A stretch of DNA of 64,000 bases from NCBI GenBank assembly GCA_013146195.2, contig CM028377.1, positions 61,126,360 to 61,190,359 of the forward strand, given 5' to 3'. The number at the start of each line of letters is the position of its first letter. Positions within the stretch are counted from its first letter, which is position 1. Positions 12,771 to 24,780 of the stretch are shown in pieces. Origin of the DNA: Codonopsis lanceolata. Lineage: Eukaryota; Streptophyta; Magnoliopsida; Asterales; Campanulaceae. The position numbers and the translations under genes are program-made. Under the pieces are notes generated by a model. That model was not told where the DNA came from. It did no database searches and was given only the letters and a program-made list of their open reading frames with translations.

Positions 12771-13958
12771 AATTATCAAGGTTTAATATATAATTTGGTC
12801 ATTTAATTTAACATTTTAAATTAATTTAGTTCAACTTCTTTGACGTTTCTTATTTTTGGTTATTAAACTTAATTTTTGGCCTATGATTAGTCTTTTTTGT
12901 AACGTCTGAAGTTAAAAATTTAATATAATACCCAAAATACTCTTAATGAAAGTTGAGTTGAATTGTCCAATCGTATTTAAAAATTAAAAGAAAAAAAATA
13001 TGATAGAACTATGATCTATCTCTCCATGCAGTCCTTTCCTCTTCTAATTTCACCCAGCCTCTCCATCTATTTCCAACCAAGTATTGATAGCCTCCATCTT
13101 GCTATTTCTCCGGCCAAATCTGCTAGCAATCACCATAGCCTCCGACCTCCTCCTTGCTTCATTTCCAGTCAACCCAGACACATATCTTCTCTCTCTCCCG
13201 GTCTACTCTCGAAACCTAGCCGCCCCAACCCCAGAATCTCTTCCCATCTCCCGCCATAGCCACCGGACGGCTCCTGCATCATCTCTCACCAGCCTCGACC
13301 CATAATCTCCACCAACTCTCACCCCAGCTTCATCTCATCCTTCATCTCCGCCCCATCTCTAGTCCTCATCTTCCCAGTCTGACAACCTTTCAATTAGTCT
13401 CCAGATATGGCATCGCCTCCATCTATGTTTATTGCCGACTCCGGATCTGCCATCTCCGACGCCACTCCAAACAAACATAACAGCAGCCCGCTTTCATCTC
13501 TTTCTATGTTTTCAACCTACATCTCAGTTTCAGATATGGATTCTGCCTTATCTCCAACAAATTAATACTATAAATTTAGGAGTCATATGTTTTCCTGGAT
13601 ATCACTCTAGCCTGATGGATCGATGATACCATTAATATTGCCGTAGGAATAAATGATTTGTGAATAGTTACCCCAGGCTTGACTCAAGTAGACCGAGTTG
13701 CCAGTTATTGTACAGTTCAGGAATGAGAACCATGTTTCTTCATTTAGGGCGTCTTTATGGTGAGTTGTGATTGCTCTATATTCTTCAGCTACAGGTTGCA
13801 GAACACAATCCTAGCTCGACAAGCTGAAATCAAAATTGTAAAATTCTTGAAAACAAAGAGAGGGAGAGGAGAAAAAATGTAATAATAAAAAAAAGAAGGC
13901 CAATTATACCTTGAAAAGTGATCTGAAATTACCAAAAATGAAATCAATGGATCCTTGA

Positions 13959-14004
<46 letters not shown>

Positions 14005-14081
14005 GCTGGTCCTGCTCCTGCCACCTCTTTAGGAAGAATAAAATTTCATCTAGAAAGATAAAGACTTTTCCTAATATATAA

Positions 14082-14132
<51 letters not shown>

Positions 14133-14410
14133 AAAGAAGTAAATTATATATTAAACCTTATTATTAATAAAGTATATTAATATTTGTTCTATTAATTTTT
14201 AAATGTCACTTGGCAATCCAAATCAATTTTAAGGGTATTTTGGGTATTATATTGACAATTTAACGTCACAATGGACGGACATTACAAAAAGGATAAACCG
14301 TAGGTCAAAAATTAAGTTCAATAGCCAAAATATGAAATATCAAAGAAGTTGACCAAATCAATTTGAAGTGTTAAGTTCAGGGACCAAATTATATTTAAAC
14401 CAATTATTAA
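12771..14410. mobile_element. Non-autonomous MULE with about 190-bp TIRs and 9-bp TSD
   Basis: The element spans 12780-14401. Its long terminal inverted repeats (about 12780-12975 against 14205-14401) begin GGTTTAATATATAATTTGGTC and end GACCAAATTATATTTAAACC. Internal blocks match with about 80% identity by eye (for example CAACTTCTTTGA, AACTTAATTTTTG, ATATAATACCCAAAATAC). Flanking 9-mers AATTATCAA (12771-12779) and AATTATTAA (14402-14410) differ at one base. Long TIRs with a 9-bp duplication are the Mutator-like (MULE) signature. No transposase is present. The interior has a C-rich block (13010-13540) unlike the surrounding DNA, perhaps a captured gene piece, and two (AT)n arrays at 13962-14001 and 14087-14129. 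Confidence 0.85.
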
Positions 14411-15385
14411 CAACGGTAACAGGAACTGCCAGGAAGACGAATTAATTATCGCACCCTTCCCTCAGGTTTGGCCAAATCACAGAACCCTCCCAAACATTTG
14501 TACAATAGGCAGGCAGGAACACCCCATGATTAAATTAAACGACCGTCTATGTTGACTGTTTGCTTGAGGGTAACCAGGTAAAATACACATTCAGCAATCA
14601 ATTCATACTCCAGTCTCCACACACCTTCGATGATACCCACCCTACCAACATTTTTTTTTTTAAGGATTAGTTGTGGTTCTGCATTTACCCCCACTCGAAC
14701 TCATGACCTACTAAAGTATAAGTGAAATGTCTTACCACTAAGACGCACTTCGTTGTCCCCTTTCTGATTTCTATTGATGACATTCAAGTATGTAGCTTGC
14801 TCCAACATTGACTTAAACAAACCGTCCAAGTGATTCTGGTGAAGATAATAGGTTGAATTGGTTTAATTTTCGACAACTCTATCGCTTATGCTTGCAGAGG
14901 TCGTTTCCGATATCTTAGTTTAGGGTTCTATCTTCCTTCCTTGTTTTCATTAGTTAATTGCTTCATGTGTTCATTGTATGAGCAACCGAGGAGAATCAAA
15001 AAGAAAAATCATGGCATCAAACTTGACGATTATTTTTCATGTTAATGGTAATAAAAATAAAAATAAAAGTTCAACATTATGCTTCATAATCAGCACACAG
15101 TAATCAATTCTATGTATCAAACAGAAAACTATTCTATTGTCGTTTGGGAATCTACTATGTCAGCCCACACATGGTTTTCTCAAAGAACACAGGAAAGGTG
15201 AAAAGAATAGCAAGAAAAATTGTATCAAAACTTCAATCCACTATGTAAGATCTACACGGATACATTCACATGTATCCCAAAGGTTACCTTGGGAAACTTA
15301 GGGTATACATCAATCTATATCTGATTTAAAAAAAAATCGCAAAAAGAAAAGTAGTAACATCTTAAATTAAGAATCAGAAACCCTC
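14411..15385. other. Intergenic region and 3' flank of the transporter gene
   Basis: No ORF of substance is present. CCCCCACTCGAACTCATGACC near 14690 is a phrase common in plant repeats. The last 250 bp before 15386 probably include the 3' UTR of the minus-strand transporter gene. Confidence 0.5.
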
Positions 15386-18300
15386 TTACGTTGACTTCCT
15401 CTTCTTGGGCATTCTCTGCAATTTCTTCCATTTAAGGTAGATCTGGTATGACAGCCCTGAGAAAACCATGGCAACACTGCTCCATTGCTTCCTTGATAGG
15501 GGATTGCCACTAAGAATGGAAGACACCACTATGCTGACAAACTTGCGGGTCGTGGTGATGGTGGTGTTAGTTAAAGAACCAAATCGGCTAATGGTTAGAA
15601 ATATGAAGTTCTGACCCACTGCGCCACATAAACAATAGAGGAAAATGTCCCACGCTGCCTCTGGGTGCTGCTTGCAGAATTGAACAGCTTGAAAACCACT
15701 TGCTTGGGGCCAGCCAAACATGAACGCCGTGTTGTAAATAGTGCCCCACAAATTCATTCCAAGCATTATATCCCAAGCACTTGTTTTTGGATACCTGAAC
15801 AAGAAATTGTGAATGAGAACAGTGGATATGGATATCAGGGGAGTCGATAAGCACTGAGATTGCGGCAACAAAAGGAGAGCTCTTCTAAAAGTCCGTGATA
15901 TATCACAAATATCTTCAGTTAACAAACATATAGGATGTGCGAGTACTTAAAACTTGGTAAGCCAGAAGGATTGTGCAGTCAATTTAAGCAAATCGTGGTG
16001 ATTTAGCTACTAGGGAACATTATTTCCTTTAAATAACCTAGAGGTAATTATAGTTAGAGCCTCTAATAAGCATCATTGCGCTATACATTTTCTTTAACTG
16101 TTGATGTGGTGGAAGTTGTAAGGTTTCAGAACATGAACAGGCCGAAAACTATAAAAAGCAAGAGTGATAATATTAATGGACGGACCAGGACTTGTGTCTA
16201 GGGCAGCAACTTAGTAAATTATTCACATAAAAAAGGTTATCTAGTACCTTGTACACAGTTGGTGTACCAAGGTGTTCAAGGGGTCTGCTTTGTGTAAATC
16301 TACGTTTCATAACCAATACCAAAGATTCAGGAGGAAAATTATTCATTTAAGAACTTCAAAGGAAAAATAGTATCAGAATAGCTTCATCTATGAGCTCCAA
16401 TCAAGCCTAGATCAACTCGATTCTTTTGTTCTTATAATCCCTCAAACAGCTCTAACAATCTTACTTGCACATCCCTTATTTGCAGTTCCAGAAAGTAAAG
16501 CTGAAACAGTCCTGACTATTACTTTCCAAAGAAAGATACCTATATAAGTATCTATTGACTCTTTCTACCATTTTTTACTTGCAACCAATTCTGGATTTGG
16601 TTTCTTAGAAGTTAGAACCAACCACACCCAAAAGGCCAGAACGATACATCTGTAGTCTGTTCACAAATCAGACAACTACAAACAACCCCAACAAGGTTCT
16701 ACAAGTGTTGGTCTGCTGAATACGCATTTTATCTTATACAGCAAGCCTATTTGCAATTCTACAGTTTGGAATCAAACATAAATGCTTCTTAAAGTTGGAT
16801 CAAATTGTCTTATTTTGCACCAAAAAAAAACCTTGTGTAGTATGAAAATTAGATAAAGACACAATCATCTTAGTTTTGGAGACATTAACTGGCTAAAAAC
16901 ATAACGGAAGCTTTTTGGGACAAATACCTTGCTGAGATTGAATCTTGTGTGGCATTCGTGAAACCGTCAAATGCAAGGTTTAGGAAGCACAGTCCGTAAC
17001 CCAGGGGAGCATTAGGGTGTGCCAGCTTGCTTATGGTCTTTGTGCTAGTCTGAAAAAACATAAGTATATAACTAGATGTGATCAGCTCCAGACTTCATTA
17101 AACAACTTTGCATGCAAACATAGCCATCAAATTGAACTAAAGAAAACCTGTGACTATAGTTTTGCTCATAAAAGTAAAATATTCCTCACCTTTGTTAGTG
17201 CAAAAGCTGATACTCCACCAGCAACAAGAAGAGTACAAAGATACTCTGGAAAAGAGTATCTAATACCATAAACCAGTGTACCCATCAGCATCACTGCATA
17301 AAGATCACAATGGCATTTATTAATATCAAATAAACCAAAACTACTATAAACACTTGCCTCCTTTATGGCCATCACTACATTCCATGCATGAAAATGCAAC
17401 AAAGGATGTTACCAAAATTTTGATCCCATCACTATAGGATGATGAGGCAACCATATTCAAATAAACTACACAAAATCATTCCATCCCTCATACAAGCTAT
17501 CATATTACCTGGTTAATTCACATCACATACCACAAACCCTTTCCTCCATTTGTAAAACAGAATTTGTTAAAGAAATATTCCCATGGTTGGTGAAAGAGAT
17601 GAATAAACGGTCACAATGATCTCTTGGAATCCTCCTTTGAGATTGAATATTTGATTGTAAGTGCATAAATGAAATGCAAAAATAAATTAAACCTAACCAT
17701 TTATTTATGTATATTTGCTAATTTGGGGATCGGGAGGAAGCAGTGATGAGATAATCAATTTTTAGTTTTGAAGTCAGTAGCATAGCAGAAAACAGAGACG
17801 GATAATGTTGACACCAGATCCGGTATAAGTATGAACTTTCATTCATGAGCCATTACTGATCCATTTAACGTTAACTAATCTGTAAAAAGAAACAGTGAGC
17901 ATTCCTCCTTGCGTAAAATCTCACCTGGAATCATTTTTGAAGATTTTGCCAGGACCTGCAAGTGAAAATAACAGAATGAATGTTTAGAACAACTAATCCA
18001 AAAAAAAAATTTAATATTTAGAACAACTAATCCAAAAAAAATGAATGTTTAGAACAACTAATCCATTAGGGTTGACATTCATATCAGGTAAATTGACCCA
18101 TTAAAGAACTCCCATTCTTTCCCACATTCTCAAGCTTCAAAACCTATTAATTTTTCCACTGAGGTAATGAACACCCTTGTATTCGTCTATCATCTAATTG
18201 AATCTGTTCCAACAGAAAATGAAGCATAAACCATCAATATCTACTGCTATCTCCACAAATAATGTACAAGTCAAATTATCTTCTTTTTTCTTTCTACATT

Positions 18301-19801
18301 TGCCCCAACTTCACTCTGTCAATAATTGAGCGAATTTATGGCTGCTTTTAACCCTAAGGTGGTAAGGCTAATCTAAAAGGCCAATGTTTTAGTGATATCT
18401 GGAAAAATGACTATTTTCTCTTTGCATCCAACAAGAAACAATGGGATTTTCTCCTAAAAGTGAACATACATATTAATCAAATAAATCTGGTTCACTTAAG
18501 GAGGTTCCATCAAGGCTCTGACACTATAAAAGTAAGAAATATATTTTCATAACACAATTTAACAGATTGAGAGAAAGGAAGTAACATGCCTGAGCAGGAT
18601 AACTGATGTATTTCAAAGCCTCAATCCCCATAGCTGGGCCAATCGAATTTGTAATTCCAGCACTCCAGTAACTCCACCATGGTGCACCACCAGTACTACC
18701 ACTTGACCAAAGCTTTATCACTGTTCAAGGAGCAAAAGAACATTGATCACTGAATCCAGTTATCTAAATTCTACTTCAAAACACCATCCAAGTAAAGGAG
18801 GCAAGAAAATGCAAATTAGATGAATGAAACTTACTTATGAATGACCATATAAAGCAGACCCCATTTTGCGCTAAGTTTAGGAATGCCAGATGCTCAAACC
18901 TTTCCTTGTTTGGGCCGAAACGCTTCGTAGACCTGTGATCCAATCAGAGCAATTTTCAAGAAAAAAAAAAGGAAGGGGACAAAGTAAAACACTTTAACGA
19001 CCCAAGTGAGCAATCTATGAGCCGCAAGTTCTCTCTCTCTCTCTACACACACAGACACAGGCATGTATCATGTATGTATATGTTTCAACAAATAATGTGA
19101 ATGCTTGCTTCGTTCAAATTAAAAGAGTCCTACTTTCCTTTTGGAATATATCATTCAAAGAATCTCATTTCAAATATAAAGCATACAATTTCTACGACAC
19201 TCTTAATTTTACTGCTCATGCATGAAATAAACAAGTTAGTAGCATTTCATAAAGTTCGTCAATGATTACTTCCAATGGTAGTTATGTCTGCAGCCCTTGA
19301 ATATGATTTTTTAGATAGGGAGTCAAACAAGGAGGTCAGAGGGAGCATAAAACTTCTACTAATAAGAGCAATATACTAAACTCTTCAACCAAAATAAACA
19401 AACTGCAGGTAAACACAGATAAGAATGCAATTACTAGTTAAAGTAAAATCGACACAATAATGTTTTTAACAAATGCCAATAATTATTTTGTCCTAATTAA
19501 TCTAATGATCCAAAGTGTTAGCTTCACATTAACAATTTGACAAAGCATATATTCGAACTGTTCATTAACTAAGGGCACAAAAACATATGAGTTGAATCAA
19601 TTATATTCAAAGTGAACCAAATTAAATCAAAATGATTGACATATAAGCTTACAAAATAAAAAATTCATAGCGGAAAAAAGGAGGGAAAAAAACTTACACA
19701 GTCTCTTGGAGGACGCCCTGGTAAATATAAGCTGACCAAATACCGGCGACACAGAATACGAGCACTAGAATACGGCGGAGACCGGCGCCGTGAGACTCCA
19801 T
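15386..19801 (-). CDS. UTR3: UDP-galactose/UDP-glucose transporter, UTR3-like (nucleotide-sugar transporter)
   Basis: There are seven minus-strand exons: 19801-19698, 18932-18835, 18720-18590, 17955-17925, 17293-17190, 17049-16928 and 15794-15386. They give 332 residues, close to Arabidopsis UTR3 (331). The product is a multi-pass membrane antiporter importing UDP-hexoses into the ER/Golgi lumen. Family landmarks in order are an N-terminal hydrophobic helix with AAYIYQG-like AYIYQGVLQE, LAFLNLAQNG, WWSYWSAGITNSIGPAMG, ISYPAQVLAKSSKMIPVM, KLAHPNAPLGYG, DGFTNATQDS, CLCGAVGQNFIF, TTRKFVSIVVSS and a Lys-rich cytosolic tail with KKRKST, compatible with ER retrieval. Intron 3 uses a GC donor (CAG|GCATGT); only this choice keeps frame and family sequence. 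The other introns are GT-AG. The start is the ATG giving the MESHGAGLRR N-terminus typical of UTR1/UTR3. It is convergent with the FLP-like gene and looks intact. Confidence 0.95.
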
Positions 19802-20105
19802 CAAGCCGCCGGCAAGTCACGAGATCCGGCGAGCTTCTTAACGAGAGCGGTGAACGATCGGATTCGCTTAACTGAAAATTGGCAATGACGGAAAAATTTA
19901 GCACATTTTAACTGCCAGTTTTTTGTATTTTATTTTAAGTTAATACCCCTGCTTGGGTCTAGATCCTTTAGGAGCTACGTTTAATTTCCCACGTGGAGTG
20001 TTTTGATTGGAGGGGATGACCAAATAATTGGGTTCTATTGGTGGATCAAACGCGGACAGAAATCTGATATGGAGCGTCAGATCTGAGTACTTGAGTAGTG
20101 GTCCT

Positions 20106-20107
<2 letters not shown>
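19802..20107 (-). promoter_or_regulatory. 5' leader and core promoter region of the transporter gene
   Basis: The first about 90 bp upstream of the start codon are GC-rich with CCGGCGAGC-like words, consistent with a 5' UTR. An (AT) tract that ends the proximal promoter follows at 20108. No TATA position can be fixed. Confidence 0.4.

Positions 20108-20174
<67 letters not shown>
20108..20174. repeat. (AT)n microsatellite, about 67 bp
   Basis: Uninterrupted TA dinucleotide run. Confidence 0.98.
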
Positions 20175-20176
<2 letters not shown>

Positions 20177-20217
20177 TTAGGTAGTTTAAATACTTTAAAA
20201 GAGAGAAAATCAATGTA

Positions 20218-21596
20218 CTTGTTAAAAAAAGAAAGTCGTATTTGAGTATTATTATATAATAGTTAGCATATATTTGGAGTGTAAATCTGATTAATTGATT
20301 ATACAACTTTAAAGATTTATTGAAAATGTGCAAATATGCACATGTTGTAGAAAATATCAAGTTTTATATAGTAGTATTTAATAGGACTAGCCACCCATGT
20401 GAAAATCTGTAAATACAAATCTCTTTTGGTGCATACTTAATTTACTGATTAATTAAAATAAGCAAATAACGCTGGAATAAGAACAAATTTGCTATAAAAA
20501 TATTTTTATTGAATACATGTGATTACAAAATAAAATATAACCACAATTAATTATAAAAAGTCTGCAATGGAAATCTTTATATATGACTTGTCTGTATTTG
20601 AAAATTTTGTGTCTCTTTCATCATATCCAAAATTATAATATCAAAACAAAATTTATTTTTACAAATAATCACAATTAATTATAATTTATTGGTAAATCAT
20701 AAGAATATATACGATTAAATCATAGTAGTAGATACTAGATACCAACCACAAATTTTATATATTTAATAAATCTATATGTTATATAGAGAAGAATATACAT
20801 CAGGGGCTTGTTTGATAGTCGGACAAGGATAAGCAGTATTATTAATCCCAGTATTATTAGTGCCCTCGCTATTAATACTCACTTGTATATTGGGGGTAGT
20901 TTTGAGATTACAAATGTTAATCCCAATTTTTTTTAGTGAGAGCGCTAATAATACCACCCTCCCCCTTGGTATTAATAGTGAGGGGGATAATGACTTTATC
21001 CGGATAACTCGTGCTTTTAGTCCCGACCACCTATTGCGTACCAAACATCAGGCAACTCGGCTTATTAATCCTATCCGGCCTTAATCCTGGCTATCAAACG
21101 GCACCCTGAATTACTATTTATACTACTTAAGATCCTAAATTTTAATAACAACAAATATTAATTATTAAACTCTATAAAATTATGCACGAGAAAAAGACTT
21201 AAACAATTCATAAAATATTGGATTAAATGATATCAATTATACCGATATAATTTGTTCCCTTCATAATGTTTTTTCTATATTTTGTTATTTTGTTTATTAT
21301 TTCCATTTTATTTGTGTATAATTTAATTAAGAGAGATATATGTACGTGCGTTTAACGCACGGGTGTAAATTAAGTATACACCAAAAGATATTTGTATTTA
21401 AAGATTTTCACATGAGTGGCTACTTCTATTAAATACTACTACATAGAAACTTGGTATTTTCTACAACATGGGCATATTTGCACATTTTCAATAAATCTTG
21501 AGAGTTGTGTAATCAATTAATCAGATTTGTGTTCTAAATGCATACTAACTATTATATAATAATACTCAAATATGACTTTCTTTTTTTAGCAAGTGC
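20218..21596. repeat. Large inverted repeat, arms about 230 bp
   Basis: The left arm 20218-20447 is the inverted copy of the right arm 21366-21596. Shared blocks include AAAAAAAGAAAGTC, ATTTGAGTATTATTATATAA, CATGTTGTAGAAAATA and ACATGAGTGGCT/AGCCACCCATGT. The interior holds a MITE (20801-21108) and a Helitron-type terminus (21346-21365). Two Helitron-like copies in opposite orientation, or a composite transposon, would give this layout. Confidence 0.8.
20801..21108. mobile_element. TIR MITE (308 bp) with TTTGATAGYC ends
   Basis: The left end is CAGGGGCTTGTTTGATAGTC; the reverse complement of the right end is CAGGGTGCCGTTTGATAGCC. The interior is rich in TATTAATA and GATTAATCC. A decayed second copy lies inverted at 2595-2870. 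The target duplication is unclear, so the superfamily (PIF/Harbinger Tourist-like or hAT) is open. Confidence 0.75.
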
Positions 21597-21903
21597 ATTT
21601 TGGTGGGATTTTACATCTTTTAGACTACTTGTCTTAATTTACCTCTTTTATACTACTTAAGATCCAAGATTTTAATAAAAAAAATATTAATTATTAAACT
21701 CTATAAAATTATGAACGAGAAAATGACTTAAACAACTCATAAAATATTGGATTAAATGATATCAATTATACCAATATAATTTGTTCCCTTCATCATGTTT
21801 TTTCTTAATTTTTTTATTTTGTTTATTATCTTCATTTTATTTGTGTATAATTTAATTAAGAGAGATATATGCCCGTGCGTTTAACGCACGGGTGTAAAAC
21901 TAG
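21120..21903 (+). mobile_element. Helitron 3'-end region, tandemly duplicated terminal segment
   Basis: The + strand ends with a palindrome, CCCGTGCGTTTAACGCACGG, then TGTAAAA and CTAG before T (21904). A hairpin just inside a CTRR terminus followed by T is the Helitron 3' end. A diverged copy of the last about 245 bp, including the same hairpin, lies 529 bp upstream (hairpin at about 21346) but lacks CTAG. No Rep/helicase ORF and no TC 5' end could be identified. Confidence 0.7.
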
Positions 21904-22015
21904 TTTGTAATAAAATGACACTTTTATGTTTAAAATTTTTAAAAATTAACTTTTTAAATGAAACATTCTAAAATAAAAAAGTGAATTATTTGGCCGAAAC
22001 GAAACAAGTATTAAG
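21904..22015. mobile_element. Half of a Stowaway MITE, truncated at the Helitron junction
   Basis: The TAATAAAATGACA interior and an end whose reverse complement reads AATACTTGTTTCGTTTCGGC resemble the right half of the MITE at 2393-2588. Its left half is missing where the Helitron ends, as expected if the Helitron inserted within the MITE. Confidence 0.5.
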
Positions 22016-22508
22016 AAACTAGTTTAAGTTCAATACACTATTTGGAATAGGGGTACTTGCTTCTAACTTGTCTGGTGAGCGAATTGGTGGGTGTATCTTT
22101 TCATCCTTGGCCGAAATTTTAGTTAGCAATGGATGACGTGTCATTTATTATAGGTTGTCTTAAACTTTGAAACACTCTTTCGTACATGTATTGCTTTACT
22201 TTAACTCTTATGTTTTTATATATTTAACGTTAGGCGGCCAAAAGATGAAAAGTGGCCAAGAGGCTTCTTAAAACCACATGTTAAATAGTATTGCTCCGAT
22301 CATATATGATATTTGTATGTTGGCAGTTGATCGATATATTTATGTTTTTGTATTGACATATGTTGGGCATAGCTGAACGATTAGCTTCTTTTGAAACTCA
22401 TAACCGTGGACAGGTTTTCCATCTTTAGCACATATGTAATATGTCTAGTTAGTTAGTTAGTTTGGTGTGGTTGTAGACTTGTAGTTAGGTTGTATATTCT
22501 CTTTGTTT

Positions 22509-22509
<1 letters not shown>
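22016..22509. other. Gene-free spacer
   Basis: No ORF above background and no repeat structure seen. Confidence 0.5.
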
Positions 22510-22606
<97 letters not shown>

Positions 22607-22657
22607 CTATATGTATATATATTTATATCTATATGTATATATATATATATATATATC
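22510..22657. repeat. Compound (AC)n(AT)n microsatellite
   Basis: An (AC) tract (22510-22550) runs directly into an (AT) tract and then TATATCTATATG variants. The long open frames across it are artefacts of the repeat. Confidence 0.97.
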
Positions 22658-22945
22658 GTTTTGTTTATAGAAAAAAAAAGTTGTTCAAGGTTAGCCCCTA
22701 TATAACTTTTTTTTTCTTAAATATGACTTGGTTGAGCTTGAATTTTGGAGAACATAGTCGAATCCAATTCAACTTGATATAATTTGTTTATATTTTCTAC
22801 GAGCTAAAAAATCATTAGTAAGTAATTGTTCTAATACCTTAAAAATAGGATACACAATTCTTGTGATACAAGAAATTATGTTGAAAAGGGTTTATTTATA
22901 ATGAATTTAAGATTTTGACAAAAAAAAAAAACCAAGGAGGAGTAT

Positions 22946-24060
22946 TGTAGACACTCTAATTTCGTATCCATGTTTTATGACTTGCCATAAAATATCAAAA
23001 CATGTTAAAAGGACAAATAGATGTCAAGTTACAAGGTAAAAAGTGCAAAAAAAAAAAAAAAAAAACGGAAGAATTAATAAACAGTGAATTGCAGCGGACG
23101 AAAGTGCAAAAAAGTAAAGGAAAAGCAAAGCATGCGCGACCCATAGCCAATCTGGGCGCTGCGCCCAGATCTCCCATAGGCGGCGCCCATAATGGGTGTA
23201 GACAGCGCCCACAGCTTCCATGTTCATCGTTGTAGTTAGCTTTTGGTGTAATTCCTTTGGCGCACGGTATAAGCCGTTAAAGCACATAAGAAAATATCTG
23301 CGTTTACCTTCGCTGTTAAGGAAACTCAGCCTCTCAACCTATAAATAAAAGGCCTTTGGTAGTGAAAAAAAGAGAAAGAGAGAGAGACTTTTACAAACAG
23401 TTTTATGGAGAGAACGCCGTAGTTGTTTTCCATCCAACCCCGAAGCTCTGCTAGGCTGTCAAAACTTCCCCTAAATACTAAAACTCTCCAGCCAAAGTGA
23501 ACCCTAGCTACCAAACTAGGTTTCCGCCCTATTTCACCGGTTCCAAAATCCCAAAAAGAGCAGTTGATCTGCCAGAATCCAGATGTTAATTAAATCCAGC
23601 CAAAACAAGTAGTTGCTCTGCCCGATTCCAGACTCAACGACAGCAAATAGTAAGCAAGCAGCAAAAAGCACGCAAGCAAGCAAAATCAAGCAGTTGTGCC
23701 ACCTAGATCCCAAGGCGAAAACAACAAAAAATGAGCAGTTGCGCTGCCTGAAATCCAGCAAAAGCAAAAGACTCCCACTCCCTGAAGGACAGAGCGAGCA
23801 CACCATAAAGCCTACCAGAAAATAAGTTTGGTCTGGGATAAAACTCACACGTTTCAAGAGGTAGGTACCATAAAGTTTTTATTAATTTTTATCTTTAAAA
23901 AATGCTATTTAAAATAGTAATATATCACAAAATAAGTCATTATGTTGCTCAAATTTTGGGTATAAATAGCACTAAAATAAGCCGTTATTATGGCAAAATT
24001 ATTATAAAGTATATTTGCAACTCTAAAATGAGGTTGTTGTAAGTTTTTTTTATTTCTTTC

Positions 24061-24128
<68 letters not shown>

Positions 24129-24423
24129 TTATTTAAATTGTTAACCTTATAAAAGAGCATATTTAGCCAAAAACCTATTTTGAGTCCAAAAGGGCGAGTT
24201 GGGTGCCTAACCCCTTCCCAACTCATAACTTAGCCTCCGAACCCATTTGCAAATCTAATATTTTTAGTTTTTCTTTGTTTATCCTTAAAATAAAGCTGAC
24301 GACTCTGTTGTTCATATTTTGAGTCCACAATTGATGTCAAGCGTATTCCACACGCTTTTAAAAGGTTTTGAAACCACCCCGCCTTTCAATGGCGTAGATC
24401 CGGTTAAAAACGGGGCACTCACA
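22946..24423 (+). mobile_element. LTR of a Tat/Ogre-type gypsy element, + orientation
   Basis: The LTR begins TGTAGACACTCTAATTTCGT and ends GGCACTCACA. It is a diverged relative of the reverse complement of the LTRs at 30998-32638 and 48997-50734, which begin TGTAGACACCCCAATTTCGT. A primer-binding-like TGGCGACTCTGCTG follows one base after the end. An (AT)n tract (24065-24124) has expanded inside. Only this LTR and a few hundred bases of internal sequence remain. Confidence 0.8.
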
Positions 24424-24780
24424 GTGGCGACTCTGCTGAAATATTGTTTTTATTTTAATAATAAACCAAAAATTGAGGGCTAGACTCAATTTGTTTTTTA
24501 TATATGTATATATAAAACGTTTATTCTCTTTTTATTTTTGGCTAATATGTTCGTTTTATTTATTTTACAGTTTAAATATTGCATTTTGTATATATCTGTA
24601 TATATATGTGCGTATAACCGTGAAATCTTACAGCAACTTTATTTTGTGTACCAGTGCAACCCGAAAAAAAAAAAAAAAAAGTGAGAGCAATTTTTGCTTT
24701 ATTTTGTTTTATTCTGCTATTATATTATTTATGGCAAAAGAAATAAAACATAATTACTCATATTTTTATAAGTTTTCTTA
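24424..24780 (+). mobile_element. PBS and truncated internal stub of the gypsy element
   Basis: TGGCGACTCTGCTG at 24425 is the primer-binding site. The larger element has TGGCGACTCAGTT at the same place. AT-rich non-coding leader follows until similarity is lost near 24780. No gag is present. Confidence 0.65.

Noticed and set aside
13011..13626. Plus-strand Ser/Pro-rich ORFs as a host gene
   Set aside because: Three overlapping frames in a C-rich low-complexity stretch inside a MULE, with no start context or domain. Kept only as a possible captured segment.
22490..22782. HTHTHT/YIYIYI ORFs
   Set aside because: Translation of a compound microsatellite.
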